From Solea solea (taxonomy: Eukaryota > Chordata > Actinopteri > Pleuronectiformes > Soleidae): a DNA stretch of 64,000 bases. The translations under genes and the position numbers were made by a program. The stretch lies in the NCBI RefSeq assembly GCF_958295425.1, contig NC_081145.1, positions 14,165,443 through 14,229,442 on the forward strand. Direction: 5' to 3'. Shown here in pieces: positions 23,389 to 36,074 of this stretch (its first letter is position 1; every line of letters starts with the position of its first letter). Under the pieces are notes generated by a model. That model was not told where the DNA came from. It did no database searches and worked only from the letters and a program-made list of their open reading frames with translations.

Positions 23389-25600
23389 TTCAGTCAGACT
23401 TAACTGCCTACGACCAGCTCCAGTCTGGCTTCACCTCAGCCACATCTCTCACAATGCTTGATCATAATAATAATTAAGTTGTATGTTTAATGTATATGCA
23501 TCCGTTTTTCTTTTTCATGATCTGCTTGATCACAACATTGATAATTTGCTGCTTGATTATTATTTTTTTAGAATTCCTTTTTTGCTTTTATTTTCTTGAT
23601 GTTGTACAGTATTCTTCACTGGAGGTAGACTTCTTCATATCTGATAGATTACACAGGCGATCGTTCAGTAGTGAAGTGAAGCTTTAGCCTTGGAAAACTT
23701 CAGTTGGTCCAATGTGTTTCCTAGACTGATGAGCTGCTTTGTGTTGAGAGTGCTGTCTTTTTGACGGTATTCTGCGTTGTCATCACTCTCTGCATTTGTC
23801 TGACTCTGAGCAGCATAACTCAAAAAGTAATGGATGGATTGTGATGACAGTTTTGGGGCGTGTAGGTAATGGCCCAAGAAAGGAATGATTAAATATTAGT
23901 GGTGATCCAGACTCCAATAAAAACAAAAGAACAAAAACAAAGCAATTGTTATTCATGCAAGATAGGACAGTGTTTTGACTCTGTGGGAAACTTTTTCTAC
24001 TTTTATAAAGTTTCCAACTTGATATTTCCCACCTCTAAAGAACCTCATTTTAAGTACATTTTTACAGGTGTTAGAGGAGATTTTTGGATTTAAAATCCAA
24101 GTCATTAATTTACAAAAAAGTGTTCACTAGGCCTCTAGAAAACAAGAAATGTGAACCGAATTTCTCTGTTTCTTTACTGATATTGTACAACATCTGCAGT
24201 CGCAGCCTTTAAGACCAGCAAAACTTTGTTCTTGATTGTTTTCACTGTTTAAATCTCTCCGTTTATTTGCTGCTGGATGTTGTGTTTTTATATATATATT
24301 TTTTATCTTCTTTGACAAAATTGAATAGCAAATAAAAATTTGAATAAAGTAAGAGAAGCACACTTTTACAAATGTCAAACTATAGTCTTCAAGTATTGAC
24401 ATTTTTCTGCATCTGTAATCTGAATTTTAACAAAGAACAACCTTAGCAAAGAGAGGGCAACATTCTTATCCTGTCTTTTTATTCTCCATTCCCTGTAGAA
24501 TGGATAACCCCCCCACACACACTCGTCTAAGAGCTTCCTCCAGGACACGTGCGAGCTCGTCGTCCCTCTGACTCAGACAGGAACATGCTCTTCTCTTCTG
24601 TGCAGCTGCTGCTCTTCACATCACCTTCCTCACAAGTGGTTGTGGACTTGCTACTTTTTTCTCCAGTAATGACAGTGTGCTCCCATTGGGTTTCTTCACA
24701 TCAGGTTTGGTAGAGGACATCATGACACCATGAGTCACAGTACACAGTGTGATCAGCCTCCCAACTGCATTATTTCCCAGTGTGTCATGCAATTTCTTTT
24801 AAAGACTTGCAATAATAAGTAGAACATAAAATGGCTGGTAATGTGATATCGAGTGATGCCAGAGATACAACATAATTGTGCTTTTCCTTCTGTCATTATC
24901 ATCTGACTCAGAGTTCACTGTGTTCCGTCACGTAAAGTCCTGTGTGCTAATGCCTTTTCTAAAGAATCAAGATAACAGCCAATCAACTTCATGACCTAGA
25001 TCTGAAAGTCTTACCATTAACGATTTTTGACTTTGAGCAACATGCAATGAGTGGTGGTGCAAGTAGCAATTTGTGTCACTGAATGTTTTTTACACATTCA
25101 ATTTTAAATAAGGGTGAAGGAGAGGCTGGAGAAGTTTATCTCACAATCCGAACTTTCTTTAACAACACTCTTTATATCTTTTTATTTTATCCATCATTCT
25201 GTAGAATCCAAACATCCCCTCCATACAGTTAAGGTTACATTTATGTCTGATATGGGTTTTCCCCACAAATGAAGTTTAATTACCTCATTAGAAGTTAATT
25301 AAAAAACGATATCTACACCTCCCTTTATGATTAATGCGGGATGTGAAAACAGACTTCTGGTGTCAAACTGCAGAAACATAATTTTGCACATTAAGCAGTA
25401 GAGAACAAAAGAGTAAAGCAGCCAATGAAACATGCATTTTAGTGGATTAAAGCCTCAGCAACAGCTGCATAATTTAACACGGGACATATTCATTGCAGTT
25501 GCAGGACTATTGTATTGCAGTGCATCGCAGAGGTAGAGTGTACTTTTTGTAATTCACTGTGTGTCTGTATTTGAGAATTGGGCCAGGATAGTGTAAACAT
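23389..25600 (+). other. usp3 3' UTR and intergenic stretch to fbxl22
   Basis: Polyadenylation signals AATAAA lie at 23916-23921 and again near 24330-24347, so the usp3 3' UTR is probably 0.5-1.0 kb. The remaining DNA up to the fbxl22 promoter is AT-rich and holds no ORF, RNA gene or recognisable repeat I can support. Confidence 0.5.
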
Positions 25601-25857
25601 CTGTCTGCCTGTTGAGAGCCGTGACAGATGGAAAAGGGGAGCGTATGGCTCAAACACTACCATCTTTGACCGTACCAACAGTTGTCTTCCCAAAATAGCC
25701 GACACTCCACGGCCTTATATGTGCAGGCCTCCAGCATGTGTCTGAGAAGGCATCATGTATCTAGGCCACACAATACACGCTGCAGGCTCATTGTTGCTGC
25801 CTACCAGCAGGCCTATCACTCCCTCAGGCCTCTCTGTCTGTCTTGGAACTGCTCACA

Positions 25858-28800
25858 ATGCACCTCACCCAGCTCAACCACGAGTGCCTCCTCCACCTCT
25901 TTTCCTTTCTGGACAAGGATAGCCGCAAGAGTTTGTCCCTCACCTGTCATGGGCTGCACGAGATCTTCCTGGACCCCTGTCTCTGGGATCTACTACACTT
26001 CAGCTCCCCATGTCAGCTGAGGAGAGACAACTTTGTGCTGGGACCCTCACTGCGTTACTTGACTATTTGCTGGTATTCCAGCAGAGTCCTGCAAGTGTGC
26101 AACATCGAGGACTGGCTGAAGACCTCATTTCAGAAGGACATCTGTAGTAAACATGAGCGCCTGGTCAGCACTTTCCTGGGCCAAGTCTGCCACACGTGAG
26201 TGTTAATATCAAGAGCTTATCTTGTCTGATAGTTAAACTGTCAATGCAGTGATCACCAATTGATTAGCTCAATAGATTCAAGAGAACTGGAGACTTAATT
26301 GAGGACGTCTTTGTGTGAAAACGTTTCTCTGTGACTACCTTTGAAAAAATATCCTGAAATTCACAGCAAGGAAAGTTAGGATGTTGATTAATGACCTGAT
26401 GATGGGGTCAGAGCATGAGGTTACCAACCTCAATTATGCCCATTGATGCCTATTCAAGACCATTTTTAAATGAATGATCAGACAACTATATCTCAAAAAC
26501 ACCCAGGATGACATGAGAAATCCAGGCTTGATCGAGTCCACGCCGGCTTTTGTTTCACATAAACCGAGTTAGGTTTGGCTAATTCATTTCAGCTTTAAGT
26601 CATTCAGGTGCAGGTTCAGTGTTAATAGTTTTATATGTTTGAAGATAATGCAAACTTGCTGATGGTGAAGTGGAGAAGAGGCGCACTGCTCATTTTATGT
26701 CATGAATCCGCTGAAGTCCCATAAGGAAGTGAAGAGTTTATGAACACGACACTGCTGTGATAAAACCGACAACAGAGGAAAGAAGGCAGAAGGAGACTAA
26801 CTAAACACATGAGAGGACTGAAAACATAAATATGTAACCACTTCTTTGAGACTACGCATGCACAATTCATGTAATAACTGACAAGCACTGGCACTAATTA
26901 CGACACAGAAAGAGAGGGCATGTTCAAAGAGGGATTTCTGAAGTTCACTTTATCTGTGACATGTGTGACGTTATTATTTTAATCATTATTCAGAGGATAA
27001 TGATGCTTTGAACCACACTGAACATTAGTCCATTTCTTCCAAATGCACTCACTGCGACTTAAGATATTGTAATGTTCATAAGGGGGAAGAAACTCAGACT
27101 AAAACTGACCCATAATTCACAGGTTACACCAGGTTAATTCAAGACATGCGTGAGCATCACACACACACACGTGTTGTCTGAGTCACATTATTCCAATCTA
27201 AATACCAACGATCAGAGGATTTGACAGACATGAAAAGAACAAAGCTGTCGGTGCCCTGAGACTTTGTAATAAAATAACAGCTTAGAGATACAGGGACGAG
27301 TGATGAAGTGGAACCACAGCCTCAACACCTCTCACTTTATGATCATTGATGCATGATGATTTAATATAGATAAAGAACACTGTTCCCCCCACTGTCCCCC
27401 CCACATCATTCATTATTATTATAACGATAGAACAGACTTGTGGTCAAAATGTCAATAGTGTCGAAATTGATTTTTCTTATTTTAGACCATGAATCTAATC
27501 GTAATGTGATACACTATATTTTTTCAGTTCCAGATACCTGTGACTAAATGTTTTGAAATTGCACTTATTTTGCACTTGTTCATTATATTTTTTGTAAAAA
27601 AGATGCTCCATTAACAAAAACATCTGGAGATCTTGTCATTATGCTATTATTTAACTGGTCCGGCCTCACTTGAGATCAAATTATCTGTGGCCCTAACTGA
27701 GTTTGACACCCCTGACCTAGGTTTTATAAGAGCCCTCTGATCTCACACTACATCAAAACATAGAAATACAGTAGTGGCATGGTATGTACTGAATGTATAA
27801 CTCAACGACAAATCAACCAAAATCAGTGGCGCAACAAAAACAAGACATACAGTAAGAGAACATGAACAAAACCTAATACTGTTCAGATTTAATCAAATAT
27901 ATTCAATTGTCCCCCACAGAGGAAATTTGTCTTGTGCAACAGTTTAACAACAGCTACAGAATAATACACAGCCAGACACGAGAGAAGAATATACATTTAC
28001 AGAATATAAATGACACAGAATATAATAAAACACAATTAAAATAAACTGAATAAAAAGGTGGATATTGCAAGTGTAGAATATTAAGACTAAAACACAGTAA
28101 ACAACAAACCAGTGCCCACAAAGTAAAATGTGCGAGAGACCTGTTGACAGTGCTGATAAAAAAACAGTGAACCTGTTATCTTGTTGAGAAATGGTTTTAC
28201 AGGTCATTTATAATCCTTTTTCTTCCTTTATATCCTGTCCTGACCATGTATAAAGAGACATACTCTGTTAAATAGCACATGCTCATGTCATCTTGTTTTT
28301 TTCCTCTCACTTTCAAATTCAAGGTTATATAAAACATCCCACTCCCACTGACGGTAAGAGTATGGAGAAGCCACATAAACAAAATAAGATGTCGGACTAG
28401 GAGAGGAGTAAATGGTTTGATGCATTTAAAACTGTACATGAGAGTGTATTCACTCATTTAGTCAGGCCCTGCAGCTGCTTTTAGGAGGATGTGAAGGAGG
28501 AGGCTGGTGCCTGAGGTGTCACTGTTATGTGTTACAGAAAAAAAAAAAGGTCTTGAAGGCAAATAATTAACATTTGGTCAAATGAGGCTCAAACAAGGGT
28601 TTCCAGGGTCATTAACATCGACCACAGGGAAGAAAACTGTTTTGCTTGACATGGCACACGGCTTACTGAAACTGTTAGTGGGCAGCAGGGAACAAAATCA
28701 TTAGAAGCAGATGGTGTATCTGGAACCGAAAAATGACACATCTGTGGGACATGAGACTGATTCTATTAACTAACATAACTGTGGTCAGATAGATCAAATT

Positions 28801-31800
28801 ATGTTCATCGAGTGATGTGACACTTGGATTGGAAAGGTCAGTGAAACGTAGCTTTGTTGGCGTTTGGCCTCGTGTTTGCGTGGCTGGCCGACTGCACGTG
28901 GGAGTGAGCCCGGAGAGACATAATGAGGTCCCTGGATAATTTCTTCACTGTAGCCAGAAATAGTCATCAATGCGAGGGAGCCGCGTGGAGGAGAAGAGGG
29001 CCTGGCTCATAGGGTTCAGAGTATGACCCATGTGAGGATTTCCTGTATTGTGAAAACTAAGATGCATGAGCTCTGTGACCAGTCAAAACTGGATCCACCT
29101 ACTTTGTCTGGGACTGGTATCGCAATGGGAGGAAGACACGCTCCCTGCATACTGATAAACCCTCCCAAATAGTCTGAGTGGGAAGAGAAGAAAGCAAGTG
29201 CACGTGACACAGTGGGAGGGGACATGGAGAAGCTGTGGGGGTGATAAAGAGTGATTTAGCCGCAGACCCTCCCAGTCAGCTGCAAACTGGAGATTTACAC
29301 AAGCAGGTGGAGCCTACAATTGGCTCTTTGTTGCTGTTGGAGGAATGAACATGTGCGTCTGTCTCTGCCTGCCTCTTCCTGGATAAGAAGCCACGCAAAC
29401 TCTGACGCCAAGCTCGTGTCTTGCTCTTTTTCCTTTTTTTGTCCTCATGGAAAAAACTATAAAACATAATCAGTCAGCCTCTTTATCGTGCAATTTCCAG
29501 TGTAGTTTTCCTCTCACACCAGATGACTACAGTAAATCCACGATCAAGGACACAGTTGTTTCAATTTTCACAGTCTCAAGGTCACGTTTTTTTAGAATTA
29601 TACAACAGGAATTAACATGCTGAGCATGCCGTGTCGTGTGGGCAGCACAGGAATCTTTTGACTTTTATGGTCAAACATTTGTCAGTGTGGTTTCACTTCA
29701 CATTTGAATAAAGTGGTGCTTTTAGCTTGTGAAAATGAGTGAACATTCACGCCAAAGTGTCACCTGCCGGCTGCTTTACAACGCATCCACAAACGGTGAA
29801 AGATTCCCAAAGCTTATGGAGCATGTTTAAAGGAAAGAAATTTGTGCTCTTAACAAACCAAACGAGCGGAATGTTAAATACATGTCTTATAGTTGCACTC
29901 AGAGTTCACTACATAATTTGATCAGATGGAATAACCACCACGAAAGAAACCAAATAGATAATTAGAGAGATGATTACAGGTTTGTGGTGCCGTGTTCCAC
30001 ATGTGCTCAACCCAGACCAGACTGTGCTGCACGCAGACAATTCTGTGACGATCTATCAAGATAGATAGATAGATAGGTATAATAAAGAGAGGTGCATTCA
30101 GAGGGAGGATTATCAAAGGTTCATTAAAGTTTAATAACTATCATGTTCGCCTTCACACTAGCTGCCATTATTAGAAAGCAACCCAATCTCTAAATGCCAG
30201 CAGCACTGAGCTCATGTATCAGCACCTTGCTGCTCCTCCTGCTGCTGCTGCTGCTTCTTTTCTTTTTTCCCTTTTTTTTTTTTATTAATGTCAATACTTT
30301 GTCACATCCACTGATAAAATCCCAGTGGAACGGGACACGTGGACTGACGTGTGCAAACCCATGTCCAGAGGTTACTGGGACATTTGCAAGCAGCAGGACT
30401 ACGTGAGGCTCACATGTGGGACAGTGGTAAGATTACGTAAGTGTTTATGTAATCGGCATCAGTAAACGTGAGTGACATCATGCTGCCATCGGGCTGCCAG
30501 CCTGCCAGTGTGGCCGCCCTAAACTCACTGATAATGGGTGGAAACTGCTTTTTCACTGTAACTAGTAATTCCCTGCAAAACTCAAAATGAGACAATGGTT
30601 TTCACCTCACAAAAGCACGTGAAAGGGCAGATAAGTCCAGTGGGACAAAGTGTGAAGAAAAATACCTTGATCTACATATTAATTGGCTTCATATCACATG
30701 GATATTTAGGCTTTACTTTTGTTTGCGCTACCATCCTGTTGCTACAGCAGTGCATTTCACAAAGCGATGCATACACCGACACAAAGGAGACAGAGTGAAC
30801 GGTAGAGGCGTGGGAGGGTCTTGAGAGTGTCAACATCCTTTCTGGTATGCAAAGGCCACTGCAGTCCCCTGACACGCTCAGAGGAATGGGAGGGGAGACA
30901 GACAGAAGGAGTCCTGCATTTGTTGCACTCTTCAGTCTCACCATTAGATGTCACTAATTCTTAGACATGTAAATCTTCCTAAAGTGTCAAGGTTTTTTTG
31001 CAAGCATGTACTGGTGAAGGAAGCTGAATGTTGCTGCTGAACATGCCTCACCTCACCCTCCCCTTTTAAGTGTATTGTCACTATGTAGCTTTCAGCGAGC
31101 ATCAGTGCGTGGGGCAGCAAGATTTGGGATTTGACTGTTGACTGTTTTAGAAACAGGAAGGTCAAAGACGTCACCTGCAGTCGGGCACCTAACCGGTGTA
31201 CCCTCATGTTCTGTGCTTTATCCTATATTTAGCTCTGAATGGGAACATCATTTACAAAATTGACATCATGTTCTATTGAAGAGGACCTGAAACTAGCCAA
31301 CTAACTCCTCCGGAAAATGAAATGAGAATTAGGCTCATTTTATTTCAAGTGCTTCCTCTGCCCTGCTTCGGTCCTGCTTCACGTTTGAAAATGGAAGATT
31401 ATGTTTCATATACTGTCTTTGTTCACTCGCCCTCTACTCATCTTCTACCGCTTTATCCTCCATATGATGGGTGCCAATCTCGGCTGACATACAGTGAAAG
31501 GCGGGGTACGCCCTGCACAGGTCACTGGTCCATCACAGGGACACACATAGACACAAACAATCACCCACTCTCACACCTACGAGTCTTTTTTCAAAAAAAA
31601 CAAAAAAAACGATTGCTGTTAATTGCTGTTTGATAATCATGTGAGTCATCCTGTCACTGGATAATAATGTCACCTCTGCTGTTGTTACCACAGGTGTCCC
31701 ACCCTGCTCGAGTTAACCCTGTCCGGCTGTGGACACATCACTGACCAGGATGTGATCTCTGTGCTGCAGAGCTGCAGGAGGCTACGCTTTCTGCACCTGG

Positions 31801-32042
31801 AGAACTGTGTCCGCATCACCGACCGCAGCCTGGAAGGTGTGGCGGCTCATGGAGACAGTCTGGAGGAGGTGAAAGTGGACTTTTGCAGGAACATCACCAA
31901 GGCAGGGCTGCAGGCTGTCAGGGAGAAGAGGCCGGGCCTCCAGCTGAGCGCAGAGAGAAGTGCTGAGCTCATCCCTGACAGCAAGCCTGAGAAGAAGGTG
32001 CCACTTAGGAGGACGCTGCAGAAAGTCCTGCAGTTCTCCTGA
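25858..32042 (+). CDS. fbxl22: F-box and leucine-rich repeat protein 22
   Basis: Two coding exons, 25858-26195 and 31694-32042, joined in phase (228 residues). The start is the ATG of [19 protein letters not shown], which matches the conserved FBXL22 N-terminus; an in-frame ATG 15 nt upstream is not part of that block. Residues 1-48 form the F-box that binds SKP1 in an SCF ubiquitin ligase. The second exon holds short leucine-rich repeats ([48 protein letters not shown]) that would recognise substrate. In vertebrates FBXL22 is a cardiac and skeletal-muscle F-box protein linked to turnover of sarcomere Z-disc proteins. The single intron is 5.5 kb and splits the F-box part from the repeats. Adjacent usp3 on the same strand matches human 15q22. 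Confidence 0.95.
26196..31693 (+). other. fbxl22 intron, with retroelement-like fragments
   Basis: The intron holds no exon I can support. The 27895-28180 part starts with a cccccacagaggaaattt block like the recurrent teleost 'tttattgatccc...gaggggaaatt' repeat. A (GATA)n run is at 30059-30076, a pyrimidine-rich CTG/T tract near 30235-30285, and a 31427-31590 segment matches a widespread fish repeat (cttctaccgctttatcctcc, then ggcggggtacgccctg). The rest is unique-looking AT-rich DNA. Confidence 0.5.
31427..31590 (+). repeat. Dispersed teleost repeat fragment
   Basis: The block containing cttctaccgctttatcctcc, gccaatctcggctgacatac, ggcggggtacgccctgcaca and a catcacagggacacaca stretch is a familiar interspersed fish repeat. 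A second, shorter copy of its 5' part lies at 34408-34455, so it is repeated within this window. Family not assigned. Confidence 0.7.
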
Positions 32043-32545
32043 GCAAAGAGCTGCACGGCAAGAAAAAGCACGTGGACATCATTTTAATTTGTCTGTAATT
32101 GTATTTGTTTCTTTAATGTACATTTCTGTTGTGTTTGAGTTTTCTTTTGCTATCTTCTATCCTTTTTATACCACATATTTTCTCATTGAATATGAATATT
32201 TTGAAGCTTTATTCCATGTTGCTCTAACAAAAGAGTTTAATCCAAAAAAAAATGGTCTTATCAAACCTTAACCTTATATATTTATTTATTAATCAACATA
32301 GCATTTTGGTTGTATTATTTTTATTTTTATTTTTATTTATGATTATATGATTTGATTTGTCATGTGCAACTACACCACTAACAGAAATGGCACATCCTGT
32401 TTGTTTCATCCATAAAAACATTACAAATAGTGCTCTGTTTTATAAAAGGGGTTATGTGCTGGACTATTTATTGGCCAGTGCAGTTGCCTGGCAACCAGGA
32501 AGAAATTGTCTCCCTGTAAATGACAAATCATATGTGTTTTCCACA

Positions 32546-32581
<36 letters not shown>

Positions 32582-33310
32582 GTGTGTGTGTGTGCGCGCG
32601 TGTGTATGAAAACAAAAGAAGTGAATTGTGTTCATTTCTTAACTTTGGAAGCGTCAGCCTGCTCCAGGTTCTTATTGACTGGTGGTGACAGGCTGGTGTC
32701 AATCATCTCACCTCATGCTATTAAAAGCTTTGATAATTTGATGAAATAATCACTGGTCTCGAGACAGTGTTTACACACCTCCACAGGACAAAGGAACAAA
32801 AGTAATGCGGTTGCACTCTTTTCTCTTGTGGTAAGACGTGTTGGTACAAGGACGAGCTGTTATTGGAATCATATCATGTAAGACTGTGAGACATGTGAAA
32901 ATAGGTTGATTCAGGGAGAGTATATCTAAATGCCATGTGACTATTCCACTGCAGGCTTCTGCTACAGAGTGCTCCACATCCTGTTATGTTTAAAGGCTGA
33001 CCATATGTTCTCACAAAAGGTCAACGTGTGCTTTTATGTTATTTTCTGTCCTGGCATTTTTTTTCTAGTAGCAAAATCAATTTAACCTTTTTATCCTTTT
33101 TTTATGACGGACATTAAAGTTCTTCTCCGGATCTCCTTCATCAGAAACCCACAGAAACTCTTGATGATGATTATGACTCCATGTAGAAATCTGCTATAAA
33201 CAGTTCCACATTGATGTTCATATTACTGCAGATTTATGTCACCCATGATTGTAACTTGTGTGTAGACACTTTTTGTGACAACCTTATTTTGTAAAATATT
33301 TAATAATAAA
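32043..33310 (+). other. Probable fbxl22 3' UTR
   Basis: The first convincing polyadenylation signals after the stop are ATTAAA near 33113 and AATAAA at 33305-33310, so the 3' UTR may be about 1.1-1.3 kb. It contains a (TG)n tract at 32550-32606. No other gene is seen here. Confidence 0.4.
32550..32606. repeat. (TG)n microsatellite with CG interruptions
   Basis: About 57 bp of TG with gcg interruptions, inside the probable fbxl22 3' UTR. Confidence 0.95.
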
Positions 33311-35869
33311 TATTAAAAAAAAAACTAAATATATGGATTTGAAGATTTGAAAACATACTTTTTGGTAGTATCTAACATATTAAGCCATTGTATCTTCCCG
33401 CAGGGTGGATGACATGCACTGCATCTGACACATATTTCCCAAACCAAGAATAACTCTGGCTCTTTTCAATAGTTTCAACGTTTAACAGCCAGAAAACATG
33501 TTTATTGTTCCAACACCGGTGTGAGGTTGTAAAAGCACTCTGTGTTCCAGGTGTGAAGATTCCTGTCGACAAACCTCAAAGACAATTAATTACAGACCAG
33601 AGACATGTAACAAAGCAACATTGTCAAAGCGTCACAGCCCTGCTTGTTTCTACGAGGCACAGTTTTTCAACATGTTTTCCTGTGATCTTCAAGATGGCAG
33701 TCAGATGCGCGGCCATCATGGTGTTTTGCTGTGCAAGCCACTGTGAGGCAGCTGCCGTCTCTGTCACCACACCAACACTGATGTCTCATGTCGCACTGTA
33801 TAGCCCCCCTTTCCACCTATGGTCCAAGTCTACAGTTTAGGTTGGTTGACTCGTGCAAAATATCCAATTATAAAAATTGGTGAATGGAATTTTCCCAGCA
33901 CGACCTGAATCAAATTCAAGGAAAAGTAAACAACAGTCAAATGTGAACGTCCGTGTAGAGCTGAGCAAACATTTTCTACGTGTCGATATTAAAACGACAC
34001 ATTATATAGAGTTTCGGATATTCACGTCTCAAACGTTTATTTTGATGCCAACAGAATCTCGAGCATTCACGTCATGCGCTGACCTTATTTCCTGCACCGA
34101 GACATGTTCATGCAAGAGCTGTGTAATGTAAAACCACCAGGATCAAATGGACCTCCACATGTGTCTGAACACACTGTGCAGGGTAAAAAAAAAAAGAAAA
34201 AGAAACTCTGCCTGAGGTGGAATAGACTGGGTTCGGTGGTTGACACTAACTCTGTCTTCAAACAGACCACACTTTGCAATTATATCCCTCCTTTATGAGA
34301 AGAGGCTGCCAGAGGGTTCTAAAACGGCTTAAGTTTAATATTATGCCAGCACTTCTCTGGTTATAAGTATCAATCAAGAGGATTTTTTTCTTTATTTTTT
34401 TCTATGAAACTCACTCATCTCCTTTTCTACCGCTTTATCCTCCACATGAGGGGGTTCTTTATGAAAGTGATTCAGAAAATGCTGTATTTTATGAATACCT
34501 TTTTTTCCTGTTTGTTGTCAGCTGTGCAACTCAACCACAGACAACTCTAAATTGCTTTGATTCAGCATCTGTAGGTTTTGTACTGACGTGCTTTTCCACA
34601 AGACGTCAGCTAATCCCGCCAAGTCGTTTGAGCCTGGAAGCGGTGCATCATGACCGGAGGAAACATTTAAATCATACACCAAAGTGGAAGTGCCAGTAGT
34701 ACCACGTGGAATATTCCATCACATGTCAAGCACTCACAGTGTCACACACGTAAGTATTATCAGCCAGATCTAAGCAAAACTGCACACTGGAACAGCATAA
34801 TAAATGTTGTAAAAGTTATAATAGTGTCATAGAGGAAGACGTACAATGGAGTACTGAATAAATGTACTTGGTTACGTGACAATGCAGATTCTGTGCCTTC
34901 ACTGACACAACTCAGATGAAACAAACAGCAATATTTCCATTCTGTAATCTTGGACAGAAAATCATATTAAAGGCCATTTCAAAGGCCTTTGACTAAACTG
35001 TCTGAATCTGTTACTCGCACTGTTACTCATCAAAATAACACATTTCATTTAACATCATTTCAGGCATGAGGAACAGTTCTCATCAGTTGATTTTATTTTT
35101 TAAGTGCAATGATGAAAGAATAGCTCTTTCCCTGAGTGAGATTTTTTTATTTTTTTTTATTTTATCTGTCTCAACAGGTGTCAATCTATGACCAGAGAGG
35201 AACAACGTCTACTAAGAAGAACTTGGATCAAAGAAAATACTTTCAGCTCTCTGCGGGCACGTGGCCTGATTCAGGAGGGGAAGGTCAGTCAGTGTGGAGT
35301 CCCTACACATTTCCTGCACACAGTGGTGACGCTGAGCAGCTTTCCTTTGTGAAAAGCAGAAGAAAAAAAGCCCAGACGGTAGACAGAAGTCTGGATCTAT
35401 TAGCAGGTTTGTGCTAAAACTGATTCTTGCAGGTGAAAATAAAGTAACAGAGAAAAAACAATCACAGTTCCATGTGTGTTCTGTGTGTGATGCCATTGAG
35501 AAACACAGTTTATTTAATTTCCTCAAGCTCTAGTAGTTGCCATGTTTGTTTGGTTTTTGATGTACCATTGTAAACCATTTAACCAATGATTTAATTAAAT
35601 GTATTATCATTTTTCCTTTCCGTTTTTGAGGGAACAAGCAACAGCATTGCCTTTTCTTGTTTGGATACACCTTGTGGCACCTTAATTTATCCACAACACA
35701 AAACAGTTGCTGTCAGATAATAATAATATATATATAAAATGTGTATATGTGAAGACATTACATTGATAGTAGCAGTAGCTGTATTACTGTAAAATGATCT
35801 CCTTATTATTAGCACACAATTACTATTATTATTATTATTATTACCAAGGTAGAAATTGTTACTATACCG

Positions 35870-36074
35870 CAGGGTTTCTCAATCCTGGTCCTGGTGACCC
35901 ACTGGCCTCCATGTTTTAGAGGTTTCCCCGCTCCAACACACCTGATTCAAATGGTCAGCTCGTCAGTAAGCTCTACAGAAGACTGATGACCTATTTATTT
36001 GAATCAGGTGTGTTGGTGCAGGGAAACTTCTAAAATATGCAGGGATGTGGGTTCCCAGGGATTGAGAAACCCTG
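35870..36074. mobile_element. hAT-type palindromic MITE
   Basis: Begins CAGGGTTTCTCAATCC and ends GATTGAGAAACCCTG, perfect terminal inverted repeats. Internal arms cacacctgattcaaat and atttgaatcaggtgtg are also inverted. The flanks ctataccg (left) and ctatactt (right) are a degraded 8-bp duplication (6 of 8). No ORF. This is a very common type of teleost non-autonomous hAT element. Confidence 0.9.

Noticed and set aside
35136..35417. Possible exon after an aacag acceptor at about 35178
   Set aside because: Reads open for about 80 codons, but has no partner exons and no protein-like motif.
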